A stretch of 64,000 nt of DNA, from positions 1-64,000 of the forward strand of contig CAMVMK010000005.1 of the NCBI GenBank assembly GCA_947168585.1, read 5' to 3'. The position numbers were made by a program, and so were the translations under genes. A model generated the notes under the pieces. It saw nothing but the letters and a program-made list of their open reading frames with translations, had not been told where the DNA came from and did no database searches. Source of the DNA: an uncultured Fretibacterium sp. GTDB taxonomy: Bacteria; Synergistota; Synergistia; Synergistales; Aminobacteriaceae. Positions 46,075 through 54,603 of the stretch are shown one piece after another (position 1 is the stretch's first letter; the number at the start of each line of letters is the position of its first letter).

Positions 46075-47001
46075 ATGATTTCAATTTTATGTCCATGTTA
46101 TAACGAGGAAGCTGTTTTAGATTTGTTTTTTGAAAAAATTTCTGAAGTAACTGCAAAAATTCCTGAAGAATTTGAATTTGTTTGCGTCAATGACGGCAGC
46201 AAAGATAATACTCTCGAAGTTTTGAAAAATCATGCTGAAAAAGATTCGCGGATAAAAATCATTGATTTATCGCGTAACTTCGGCAAGGAAGCTGCTTTGA
46301 CTGCCGCTATAGATTATTGCAAAGGTGATGCTGCTATACCCATTGATGTTGATTTGCAGGATCCGCCGGAATTAATTTCAAAAATGATTGAGAAATGGCG
46401 TGAAGGTTATGAAGTTATATTAGCACGGCGCACAGACCGTTCTTCTGATTCATATCTAAAACGAACAACAGCAAAAATGTTTTACCGTCTGCATAATTTA
46501 ATTTCTAATCCTGAAATTCCTGAAAATGTCGGCGATTTTAGATTAATTGACCGTAAAGTTATTAACGCCCTCAAAGAATTGAAAGAGTCTCATAGATTTA
46601 TGAAGGGTCTTTTTGCGTGGGCGGGCTTCAAAACTTTCACGCTTGATTACAAACGCAACGCAAGAAGTTCAGGGACTTCAAAATTTAACGGCTGGAAACT
46701 TTGGAATTTAGCTATCGAGGGCATAACATCGTTCAGCACCGCACCTTTAACTTTATGGCTTTATCTTGGAGGCGCGATAGCTTTCAGTGCGTTTGCTTAC
46801 GGATTTTGGATATTTATAAGAACTATAATATTCGGGATCGAGCTTCCAGGCTATGCTTCATTAGTATGTTTAATTTTACTTTTCGGCGGCCTTCAATTAT
46901 TAGGAGTTGGAATTTTAGGTGAATATCTCGGCAGAACTTATATCGAGAGCAAGCAAAGACCTGTTTATATTATCCGCGAAATTTATGAATCTGAATCGTA
47001 A
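46075..47001 (+). CDS. GtrB/DPM1-like polyprenyl-phosphate glycosyltransferase, copy 2
   Basis: ISILCPCYNEEAVLDLFFEKI; DVDLQDPPELI; same C-terminal region as copy 1. Confidence 0.93.
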   Translation: MISILCPCYNEEAVLDLFFEKISEVTAKIPEEFEFVCVNDGSKDNTLEVLKNHAEKDSRIKIIDLSRNFGKEAALTAAIDYCKGDAAIPIDVDLQDPPELISKMIEKWREGYEVILARRTDRSSDSYLKRTTAKMFYRLHNLISNPEIPENVGDFRLIDRKVINALKELKESHRFMKGLFAWAGFKTFTLDYKRNARSSGTSKFNGWKLWNLAIEGITSFSTAPLTLWLYLGGAIAFSAFAYGFWIFIRTIIFGIELPGYASLVCLILLFGGLQLLGVGILGEYLGRTYIESKQRPVYIIREIYESES

Positions 47002-47035
47002 GTAAATTTTTGTAATAATTTTAGAAACTTTAACA

Positions 47036-47066
47036 GCCGTGCTCTCAGCAGCGCGGCTATTTTTAT
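47036..47066 (+). terminator. Terminator after GtrB-like copy 2 (repeat of copy 1 terminator)
   Basis: GCCGTGCT CTCAGC AGCGCGGC TATTTTTA. Confidence 0.75.
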
Positions 47067-47087
47067 GCAGTAAAGAAGATGATAAAA

Positions 47088-47198
47088 ATGATTTCAATTT
47101 TATGTCCATGTTATAACGAGGAAGCTGTTTTAGATTTGTTTTTTGAAAAAATTTATGAAGTAACTGCAAAAATTCCCGAAAAATTTGAATTTGAATGA
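47088..47198 (+). pseudogene. Truncated third GtrB-like copy (36 aa)
   Basis: MISILCPCYNEEAVLDLFFEKIYEVTAKIPEKFEFE-stop; preceded by the same intergenic/terminator unit. Confidence 0.85.
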
Positions 47199-47300
47199 AA
47201 TTTGAAAACCTTGCGTCAAATAGTCAATTTAACAAAACTACCTGACGCAAAATTTAAGCATACGACTATTAAATCCTATCTCGCTCTGTGGTATAATAAT

Positions 47301-47396
47301 CACAGGATAAGAATTAAGATAGTGGGCATTCGCTCACAAATCGAATGCTGAATAACTCTTAGAATGTATTATAGCATATTTTCTTATCCTTTGTTT
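47301..47396 (+). ncRNA. Candidate small RNA or MITE-like element bounded by 10-bp inverted repeats
   Basis: Extended -10 TGGTATAAT (47289-47297); AGGATAAGAA ... TTCTTATCCT terminal stem; internal GCATTCG/CGAATGC hairpin; trailing TTTGTTTTTTTG. Confidence 0.45.
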
Positions 47397-47451
47397 TTTT
47401 GTTTGCATTTGATATTCTAAACTAAAAGCTCATCAAAAGTATCGCAGATAG

Positions 47452-48219
47452 CTATAAAACGAAAAATATTCCTGCAGAAATTCCTGAAATTATCACCGAA
47501 GCAGTGTCGTTAAATTTCCAAACTAAAGGCTTTCTTCTCGTTCGTCCCGAGCCTCCGTCATAGCCCCGCGCTTCCATAGCTGTTGCAATCTCGTCCGCAC
47601 GCCTGAAAATTATTATGAACAACGGAATTAATACAGGAAAAAATGCCATGACTTTTTGAAATAAATTCCCTTGATCGAGCCTCGCTCCGCGCGATAATTG
47701 GGCTTTAATAATTTTGTCCGTTTCCTGCATTAATAAAGGAATAAATCTTAATGCCATTCCTATCATCATTGAACATTCATGAGCTGGAAAGCCTATTTTT
47801 GCAAGCGGCCTAAGCAGATAGTCTAATCCGTCAGCAAGTTCAAGAGGCGCGGTAGTCAATGGCAGCATTATAGCGAACAGCATTAAAACTATAAGCCTTA
47901 TCGATGTGAAAAAAGCCCTGTAAACTGCCGTAGATAAATCACTCGAAAAATAAGCAGCGATTAAATTAAAAATAAAAGTAAATGCCACTAAAAAAAATAC
48001 AGGCCGCGAGGATTTAAGCAAGATCCGCCACGAAATTTTTGAAGCATGAACAATAACAGCAAGTAACGCCGCCCAAAAAGCGAGCTGAAAAAAATTTTTT
48101 GCCGGAAAAATCGCCGAAATTATAAAAATCAACGAAAATAATTTTGCTCTCGGGTCAAGTTTATGAATTATTGAACCCGTCGGAACATATTGACCTAAAT
48201 TTATATCTGAGAGAAACAT
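47452..48219 (-). CDS. ecfT: Energy-coupling factor transporter transmembrane protein EcfT
   Basis: GQYVPTGSIIHKLDPRAKLFSLI; AQLSRGARLDQGNLFQK; RADEIATAMEARGYDGG. Confidence 0.95.
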   Translation of the reverse strand: MFLSDINLGQYVPTGSIIHKLDPRAKLFSLIFIISAIFPAKNFFQLAFWAALLAVIVHASKISWRILLKSSRPVFFLVAFTFIFNLIAAYFSSDLSTAVYRAFFTSIRLIVLMLFAIMLPLTTAPLELADGLDYLLRPLAKIGFPAHECSMMIGMALRFIPLLMQETDKIIKAQLSRGARLDQGNLFQKVMAFFPVLIPLFIIIFRRADEIATAMEARGYDGGSGRTRRKPLVWKFNDTASVIISGISAGIFFVL

Positions 48220-49922
48220 TTTATAAATTCCTGATAGTCATAGAGTAAAGGAAAATTTTTATTTATTTTTCTGATTTCAGCTGACACTCTCAAAACGTCA
48301 GGCCAAGACTCGGGCTCAAGGACGTTCATAATTTCTTCGATAACTTCATCGGGCGAGCCTTCTTTGATTTTTTCGCCGTTTCTTAAAATTAAAATTCTGT
48401 CGCTGAACTTCAAAGCTGTGTCTAAATTATGAGTGATTGTGATTATAGTTGTGCCGGAGTTCCGTAAATTTTTAAGCATTTCTAAAATTTTTTTCTGATA
48501 AGAAGCGTCAAGACCTGCTAAAGGCTCATCAAGAACTATACATTCAGGCCGTGTCGACAACACTGAAGCAATAGCAACTAAACGTCTTTCACCACCGGAT
48601 AAAGCTAAAGGATTTCTTTCTAAAAAATTTTTTCCAAGCCCTACACATTCAAGCCCGAATAAAACAGCTTCGTCTAATTTAGAATTTTTTAAGCCCGCGT
48701 TTTTGGGAGCAAAAGCTAATTCTTCTCTGACAGTCGGCGAAAATAATTGATCTTCAGGATGTTGAAAGACAAGCCCGACCCGTTGTCTTAAAGCGTGAAC
48801 TTCCTCGCCTTTCTGCGGTAATTTTTGAGCGTCAAAAAAAATTTCTCCGCTTTGAATTTTATATAAAGCGTTTAAGTGTTGAACGAGAGTAGATTTTCCG
48901 CTTCCTGTATGGCCGATGATTGAGAGCCACGAGCCTGAAAAAATTTCAGTATCAAGATTTTTAAGTGCAAAATTTTTTTCGTCATACTTAAACGAAAGAT
49001 TTTTAATATTAAATTTCGTTTCGTGATTTTTAATTTCGCTGTTATTTTTCAATTTCGCAGGAACTGAAAAATTTTTTTCGCTGAAAATTTCTAACCCCTC
49101 ACCTCTAACGCCTAACCTGTTAAAAAATTTTTTGATTTTAAGTTCATCTGGAAGTTCAAAGCCTAATTCTTCAGCTTTGTCCCAAAATTCCTGAGTTTTT
49201 CCCTGCCAAATTATTTGACCTTTCGACAAAACTAAAACGCGCTGAATATCATCAAAATTTTCTGTTTCAATTTGATGGGTAATCTGCAGAATTGTCATGC
49301 CTTCGCCGTGAATAAATCTCAAAACTTTTTCAATTCTAAGACGGCTTTTAGGGTCAAGCATTGCCATAGGCTCGTCAAGAATTAAGCACTCTACATCAGC
49401 CGCCAATACTCCGGCAAGAGCAGTTCTTTGTTTTTCGCCGCCGGATAAAGCAGAGACTGGAGCGTCTTTTTTGTGAAGCAAATCAGCTTCTTTAAGAGCT
49501 ATATCAACTCTAAGCTGAATTTCTTCGGAAGGCAGACCTTGATTTTCGGGAGCAAAAGCTACGTCATCTTCAACCATAGCCGCGACGATTTGATTTTCGG
49601 GGTCTTGAAAAACCATTCCGATTTTCCGCCGCAAGTCTTGAAAATCCATTTTATTAATGTCAACGCCGTCAATAAAACACGCGCCCTCGTCAGGTTCTAA
49701 GAGGCCGCCTAAAATTTTTGTGAGCGTAGATTTTCCGGAGCCGTTATGTCCGAGTAACGCTATACGTTCGCCTTTGTTTACAAAAAAAGAGACGGAGTTT
49801 AATGTCCGTCCCGTAATTTTTTCGTCATAAGAAAACGAAACAGAGCGTACTTCTAAAAACGGCTGATTATTTCTGTTCAGTTGCTGCTGCTTCTGTTTTC
49901 TGTTCACGTTCAACAAGTTCAA
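48201..49922 (-). CDS. ECF transporter ATPase, two ABC domains fused (EcfA1-EcfA2-like)
   Basis: Two Walker A (GHNGSGKST, GHTGSGKST), two signature motifs (SGGEKQR, SGGERRL), two Walker B; start may lie downstream of the rplQ overlap. Confidence 0.93.
   Translation of the reverse strand: MNLLNVNRKQKQQQLNRNNQPFLEVRSVSFSYDEKITGRTLNSVSFFVNKGERIALLGHNGSGKSTLTKILGGLLEPDEGACFIDGVDINKMDFQDLRRKIGMVFQDPENQIVAAMVEDDVAFAPENQGLPSEEIQLRVDIALKEADLLHKKDAPVSALSGGEKQRTALAGVLAADVECLILDEPMAMLDPKSRLRIEKVLRFIHGEGMTILQITHQIETENFDDIQRVLVLSKGQIIWQGKTQEFWDKAEELGFELPDELKIKKFFNRLGVRGEGLEIFSEKNFSVPAKLKNNSEIKNHETKFNIKNLSFKYDEKNFALKNLDTEIFSGSWLSIIGHTGSGKSTLVQHLNALYKIQSGEIFFDAQKLPQKGEEVHALRQRVGLVFQHPEDQLFSPTVREELAFAPKNAGLKNSKLDEAVLFGLECVGLGKNFLERNPLALSGGERRLVAIASVLSTRPECIVLDEPLAGLDASYQKKILEMLKNLRNSGTTIITITHNLDTALKFSDRILILRNGEKIKEGSPDEVIEEIMNVLEPESWPDVLRVSAEIRKINKNFPLLYDYQEFIKCFSQI
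49091..49119 (-). repeat. GTTAGGCGTTAGAGGTGAGGGGTTAG repeat inside the fused ECF ATPase linker
   Basis: Related to the 1907-1932 and 14762-14787 repeats; translated as RLGVRGEGLE. Confidence 0.55.
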
Positions 49923-50262
49923 TCACTGCCATAGGCGAGCCGTCGCCTTTGCGTGCTCCGAGTTTAACAATTCTTGTATAACCGCCTTTATCGAAAGATT
50001 TATATTTCGGGGCGATCTCAGCAAATAATTTTGTTGCTGCTTCTTTATGCGGCATTTTTGCGAACACTACGCGGATATCATGAACGCTTCCGCCTTTAGC
50101 GCGTGTGATTAATTTCTCAGCTACGCGGCGAAGTTCTTTAGCGCGTGTTACGGTCGTTGTGATACTTCCGTTAAGAAATAAACTTGCGGCCATATTTCCG
50201 AGCATTAATTTTCTATGACTGCCGTAACGCCCGAGTGTTCTGTGGTCAACATGATGTCTCAA
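49867..50262 (-). CDS. rplQ: 50S ribosomal protein L17
   Basis: MRHHVDHRTLGRYGSHRKLMLGNMAASLF. Confidence 0.97.
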   Translation of the reverse strand: MRHHVDHRTLGRYGSHRKLMLGNMAASLFLNGSITTTVTRAKELRRVAEKLITRAKGGSVHDIRVVFAKMPHKEAATKLFAEIAPKYKSFDKGGYTRIVKLGARKGDGSPMAVIELVEREQKTEAAATEQK

Positions 50263-50297
50263 TTTAAGATTGCACCTCCTTGTTCGTGGTTAAATTA

Positions 50298-51740
50298 TTA
50301 TTCTTTTTCGTCCGCTGCCGGAGTTTTTTTAGAAGTTTTCTTAGGCTTCTTAGGTTTTTCGGCCTCTTCTTCAGCTTTTACTTCTGTTTTTTCTTCCGGC
50401 TTTGCGTCTTCAGCTTTTTTCTTAGATTTTGAACTTGACTTTTTAGTCTTAGTTTCTTTCTCTGCTTTTTCTGCTTTTTCCTCGACAGGCGCGGTCTGTT
50501 CTTTTACTTCGGCTTCAGCTTCGGGCTTAGTTTCTTCCTTTGCGGGCTTCGGCTTCGGTTTAGGCTTAGGTTTCGGCTTGTCTTTACCGCCCTTAGGCTT
50601 TTCCGGCTTTTCGTCTTCTAAATCTGGAAGATTATTAGTCTCCGGGATTACTTCTTCTTCAGGATACATTGATAAAGTACTGAGAGTTAATTCACGTTCT
50701 TCAAGTTTTTTCTCAATTTCGGTGAGTGATTTTTTACCTAAATTGCGGATTTTAAGAAGATCATCGTGAGATCTCTGCAGTAAATCGCCGACAGTTTCAA
50801 TGCCGACCCTCATTAAGCAGTTTTCGCTTCTGAGAGAAAGTTCAAGAGTACGAATAGGCTCATCTTCAAGCGAAAGTTCGTTATCTTCAACTTCAGCTTT
50901 TTCTTCAACCGCTTTAGGTCTTGAAGAAGGCTTACGGTCTCCCTTTGCAGGCGTTTCTATTACTGACGGTTTTTCTGCAATAATGCTGTTAATCTCATCA
51001 GGAGAAACGACGCTCACAGTTCCGGCGATATGAGCGAAACAATTTTGAGCGATCCCGGCGGCTTCTTTTACAGCATCTTCCGGCGAAATTGCTCCGTTAG
51101 TCCAGACATCAAGAACAAGACGTTCATAGTCAATGCTCTGACCTACGCGGGCCGGTTCTATGCGGTAATTAACGCGCTTAACCGGTGAAAAAATTGCGTC
51201 CGTCAAAAGAGCGTCAACAGGCAGATGAGCCGGTCTTTCACGTTCTGCAGAAAGATAGCCGACACCCGGCTCAATGTAAATTTCCATTACTAAGTGAGCA
51301 CCGGGTTCAAGTGTGCAAAGAACACCTGAACCGCAAAATTCAAAATCGTTATCCCAAGGTAAATCCTTAGCCGTTATAACTCCGGGATTTTGTTCGCGTT
51401 CAAAAAAATCTTTCGGCAAATCCTGAGAGTCAAGCGTAAGAAGCTTATAACCTTCGGCTTTAAGCTGAGGTTTTTCAGTTTTTGCTTTAATCGGAATGTG
51501 CTTCAAGTTCATCAAAATTTCAATGACGTCCTCACGAACGCCCTTGATAGTGCTGAACTCATGAAGCACCCCGTCAATTCTTACGGCTGTAACAGCTACT
51601 CCCCTAATTGAAGAGAGCAGCAAACGCCTTAAAGCATTGCCGAGCGTATCGCCGTAGCCGCGCTCTAAGGGTTCAGCGTATAAACAGCCGCAATCTTGTT
51701 CTTTTTCTTCGATATAAACCTTAAAATTGGTGTTCTCCAA
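50298..51740 (-). CDS. rpoA: DNA-directed RNA polymerase subunit alpha with long charged C-terminal tail
   Basis: FEPLERGYGDTLGNALRRLLLSS-type NTD; CTD LELSLRSENCLMRVGIETVGDLLQRSHDDLLKIRNLGKKSLTEI; then ~121-aa K/E/P-rich tail. Confidence 0.97.
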   Translation of the reverse strand: MENTNFKVYIEEKEQDCGCLYAEPLERGYGDTLGNALRRLLLSSIRGVAVTAVRIDGVLHEFSTIKGVREDVIEILMNLKHIPIKAKTEKPQLKAEGYKLLTLDSQDLPKDFFEREQNPGVITAKDLPWDNDFEFCGSGVLCTLEPGAHLVMEIYIEPGVGYLSAERERPAHLPVDALLTDAIFSPVKRVNYRIEPARVGQSIDYERLVLDVWTNGAISPEDAVKEAAGIAQNCFAHIAGTVSVVSPDEINSIIAEKPSVIETPAKGDRKPSSRPKAVEEKAEVEDNELSLEDEPIRTLELSLRSENCLMRVGIETVGDLLQRSHDDLLKIRNLGKKSLTEIEKKLEERELTLSTLSMYPEEEVIPETNNLPDLEDEKPEKPKGGKDKPKPKPKPKPKPAKEETKPEAEAEVKEQTAPVEEKAEKAEKETKTKKSSSKSKKKAEDAKPEEKTEVKAEEEAEKPKKPKKTSKKTPAADEKE

Positions 51741-51763
51741 ATTCCAAAATCTCCTTTTAGAAT

Positions 51764-52162
51764 TTAGACACGACGCCTCTTCGGAGGTCTGCAGCCGTTG
51801 TGAGGAATGGGCGTAGCGTCTTTGATTAAGTTCACCTGAAGCCCTGCGGCCTGTAACGAACGGATTGCGCTTTCACGGCCGGGTCCCGGACCTTTGACAA
51901 CAACGTCAATTTCCGTCATACCCTGATCCTGAGCTGCTTTCGCTACCTGCGACGCTGCTGTCTGAGCTGCGAATGGTGTTGATTTTCTCGCGCCTTTGAA
52001 GCCTACGTTTCCGCCGCTTGCCCAAGTGATGATGTTTCCGGCTTTGTCGCTGATGCACATAATCGTGTTGTTAAAAGTTGAGAAAATGTGCGCCACTCCG
52101 TAATTTATATTTTTCTTTTCGCGCCTTTTGCCTTTGCGAGCCTGCGCTGTTCTCTTTGCCAA
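51764..52162 (-). CDS. rpsK: 30S ribosomal protein S11
   Basis: [40 protein letters not shown]. Confidence 0.97.
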   Translation of the reverse strand: MAKRTAQARKGKRREKKNINYGVAHIFSTFNNTIMCISDKAGNIITWASGGNVGFKGARKSTPFAAQTAASQVAKAAQDQGMTEIDVVVKGPGPGRESAIRSLQAAGLQVNLIKDATPIPHNGCRPPKRRRV

Positions 52163-52213
52163 GTTTAATTTACCTCCTTACTTGTTTACTCTTAAGCCGC
52201 TGTTTTAATTAAT

Positions 52214-52591
52214 TTACTTTGTTGCGACTTTCTTGTTAGCGACTGTTCTTCTCGGACCTTTGCGGGTTCTTGCGTTGGTCTTAGTTCTCTGGCCTCTGAC
52301 GGGAAGTCCGAGTCTATGACGCTGTCCGCGATAGCATCCGATGTCAATAAGACGTTTGATGTTCATAGAAATTTCGCGTCTTAAATCTCCCTCGACCTTG
52401 TAATTGTCTTCGATTTCACGGCGAAGTTTCTGAGTGTCGGCTTCGTCTAAATCTTTAACTCTGATGTCGGGGTTAACGCCTGTTGCTGCTAAAATTTTCT
52501 GAGCGGTTTTAAGACCGATACCAAAAATATACGTTAAGCCGATTTCTACTCTTTTTTCTCTCGGCAAGTCTACTCCTGCGATACGTGCCAT
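52214..52591 (-). CDS. rpsM: 30S ribosomal protein S13
   Basis: [41 protein letters not shown]. Confidence 0.97.
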   Translation of the reverse strand: MARIAGVDLPREKRVEIGLTYIFGIGLKTAQKILAATGVNPDIRVKDLDEADTQKLRREIEDNYKVEGDLRREISMNIKRLIDIGCYRGQRHRLGLPVRGQRTKTNARTRKGPRRTVANKKVATK

Positions 52592-52598
52592 TTAATTA

Positions 52599-52724
52599 TT
52601 ACCTCCTGACACCCTGACGCTGTTTATGTCTCGGGTTGCGGCTGCAAATTACGCGCACAACTCCGTGACGGCGGATTACTCTGCAATATTCACAGATAGG
52701 CTTTACTGAAGGCCCTACTTTCAT
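52599..52724 (-). CDS. rpmJ: 50S ribosomal protein L36
   Basis: Manually read: [41 protein letters not shown]. Confidence 0.95.
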   Translation of the reverse strand: MKVGPSVKPICEYCRVIRRHGVVRVICSRNPRHKQRQGVRR

Positions 52725-52739
52725 GCTAATACCACCTTA

Positions 52740-52967
52740 TTATTTATAACGATAAATTATTCTTCCCCTTGTTAAATCATACGGGGAGATTTCGACTAAC
52801 ACTTTATCACCGGGTAAAATCCTGATGAAGTGCATTCTCATTTTTCCGCTGACATGAGCTAAAACTCTATGCCCGTTTTCAAGTTCAACTCTGAACATTG
52901 CATTGGGCAGCGGTTCTGAAATTACGCCCTTTACTTCGATTACGTCCTCTTTGCCGGAATTTGCCAT
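52740..52967 (-). CDS. infA: Translation initiation factor IF-1
   Basis: [52 protein letters not shown]. Confidence 0.97.
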   Translation of the reverse strand: MANSGKEDVIEVKGVISEPLPNAMFRVELENGHRVLAHVSGKMRMHFIRILPGDKVLVEISPYDLTRGRIIYRYK

Positions 52968-53224
52968 TAATTCCCTACGCTCCTAAAAAAATATCCCGCG
53001 TCAATGTCTTGACCTGCCTTTATAAATTCTATTAACTCTTCTGCGCGTCTTAACGTCGATTGCAAATGTTTAGGATTTTTCTTTTTCGGCTTTGAAACAT
53101 TAAATCTTTTCGGCCTTATTAATTTTACACGCCCGTCAAGTTCAAAACCTGAAACAACATAAAAAATTCCCGTATCTTTGCCCTGCTTTGAGATAACTAT
53201 CTGGCCTATCTGATACTCTGCCAC
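52967..53224 (-). CDS. KOW domain RNA-binding protein (L14e/L6e-like)
   Basis: [24 protein letters not shown] motif; position between infA and map. Confidence 0.8.
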   Translation of the reverse strand: MAEYQIGQIVISKQGKDTGIFYVVSGFELDGRVKLIRPKRFNVSKPKKKNPKHLQSTLRRAEELIEFIKAGQDIDAGYFFRSVGN

Positions 53225-53985
53225 TTTGTTAAAATCTCCGGCCCGTCGTCAAGAATTACAATCGAGCGTTCAAAGTGTGCCGCGTCAGATCCGTCAACAG
53301 TTGAGACAGTCCAGCCGTTAGCTCCGACCTTCACATCTTCGCGCCCGGACATAATCATAGGCTCAATAGCTATAGTCATGCCAGTTTTTAACGTCATTCC
53401 CTGACCGGCACGGCCGTAATTCGGAATTTGAGGGGCTTCGTGCATTTTTTTGCCGATGCCGTGTCCCGTGTAATCCCGGACTATGCCGAAACCTAAAGGA
53501 GTAACGTAACTTTCAACCGCGTACCCTATGTCGCCGAGAGTGTTGCCGTTTAACGCCGCTGCTATCGCCCTGTTCAAAGAATCTTCCGTAACTTCAAGAA
53601 GTTTTTGTTTTTCGGGGCTTATAGCACCTACTGCATAAGTGCAAGCCGCGTCTCCGCAATAACCGTTTACATATGCTCCAACATCTACGCTTATAATGTC
53701 GCCTTCCTGTAAAATCCTGTTAAAATCCGGAATTCCGTGAACGACCTCTTCATTAACTGAAGCGCAGATAGTACCGGGAAACGGTGTCATTTCAAACGAC
53801 GGCTTATAATTCTTAAATGCCGGTATTCCGTTGTTTTTTCTAATATGCTCTTCGGCTAATCTGTCAAGCTCTCCCGTTGAAATTCCGGGTCTGACAGCTT
53901 CGCGCATTATATCAAGAACTTCGGCAGTAACACGACCGGCAACTCTCATTAACTCGATCTCTTCAGGGCGTTTAATTTTTATCAT
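53206..53985 (-). CDS. map: Type I methionine aminopeptidase
   Basis: EEVVHGIPDFNRILQEGDIISVDVGA; YTGHGIGKKMHEAPQIPNYG. Confidence 0.96.
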   Translation of the reverse strand: MIKIKRPEEIELMRVAGRVTAEVLDIMREAVRPGISTGELDRLAEEHIRKNNGIPAFKNYKPSFEMTPFPGTICASVNEEVVHGIPDFNRILQEGDIISVDVGAYVNGYCGDAACTYAVGAISPEKQKLLEVTEDSLNRAIAAALNGNTLGDIGYAVESYVTPLGFGIVRDYTGHGIGKKMHEAPQIPNYGRAGQGMTLKTGMTIAIEPMIMSGREDVKVGANGWTVSTVDGSDAAHFERSIVILDDGPEILTKWQSIR

Positions 53986-54601
53986 GGTCTAACAACTCAA
54001 CAACATCTGCAAAAACTTTTTCGGGCTTCTGCGATGCGTCAACCTCAAGCAATAAATTTCTGTCGCGGTAAAACTTAACTAACGGCTCTGTCTGCTCGTG
54101 AAAAACTTTCAAACGGCTTCTGACTGTAGTTTCGTTATCATCTTCGCGTGTGTAAAGTTCTCCGCCGCAATACGGGCATTTATCATGCTCAAGCCTCGTT
54201 GTAACGTTTCCGCAATCTTTGCAGACTGCACGGCTCGAAAGTCTTTTAACGATAGCTTCATCATCAACGCTGAATAAAATAACGCCGTCAATTTTAGTTT
54301 TGCTCTCTAAAAATTCAGCCTGCGCTACAGTTCTTGGAAATCCGTCAAGCATAAAGCCTTTAGAATTTTCATTCTCTAACTCGGCTAATTTTGCTCCGAC
54401 CATTTTCATTACTGTTTCATCAGGAACAAGCTGACCCGCGTCCATATATTTTTTAGCTTCAAGTCCAAGAGGCGTTGAATTTTTCAAATTTTCTCTGAAA
54501 ATGTCGCCCGTTGAGACGTGAGCAAGACCATAACGCTCTTTAAGCAAGGCGGCCTGAGTACCTTTGCCGGCACCGGGCGCGCCTAATAAAACTAATCTCA
54601 T
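53972..54601 (-). CDS. adk: Adenylate kinase
   Basis: LLGAPGAGKGTQAALL; LDGFPRTVAQAEFL; zinc-type lid CKDCG...CPYCGG. Confidence 0.97.
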   Translation of the reverse strand: MRLVLLGAPGAGKGTQAALLKERYGLAHVSTGDIFRENLKNSTPLGLEAKKYMDAGQLVPDETVMKMVGAKLAELENENSKGFMLDGFPRTVAQAEFLESKTKIDGVILFSVDDEAIVKRLSSRAVCKDCGNVTTRLEHDKCPYCGGELYTREDDNETTVRSRLKVFHEQTEPLVKFYRDRNLLLEVDASQKPEKVFADVVELLDHDKN

Positions 54602-54603
54602 AA

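Noticed and set aside
50215-50769. 184-aa plus-strand ORF rich in S/F/G
   Set aside because: Antisense of the low-complexity rpoA tail; composition is a mirror of KPKPKP codons.
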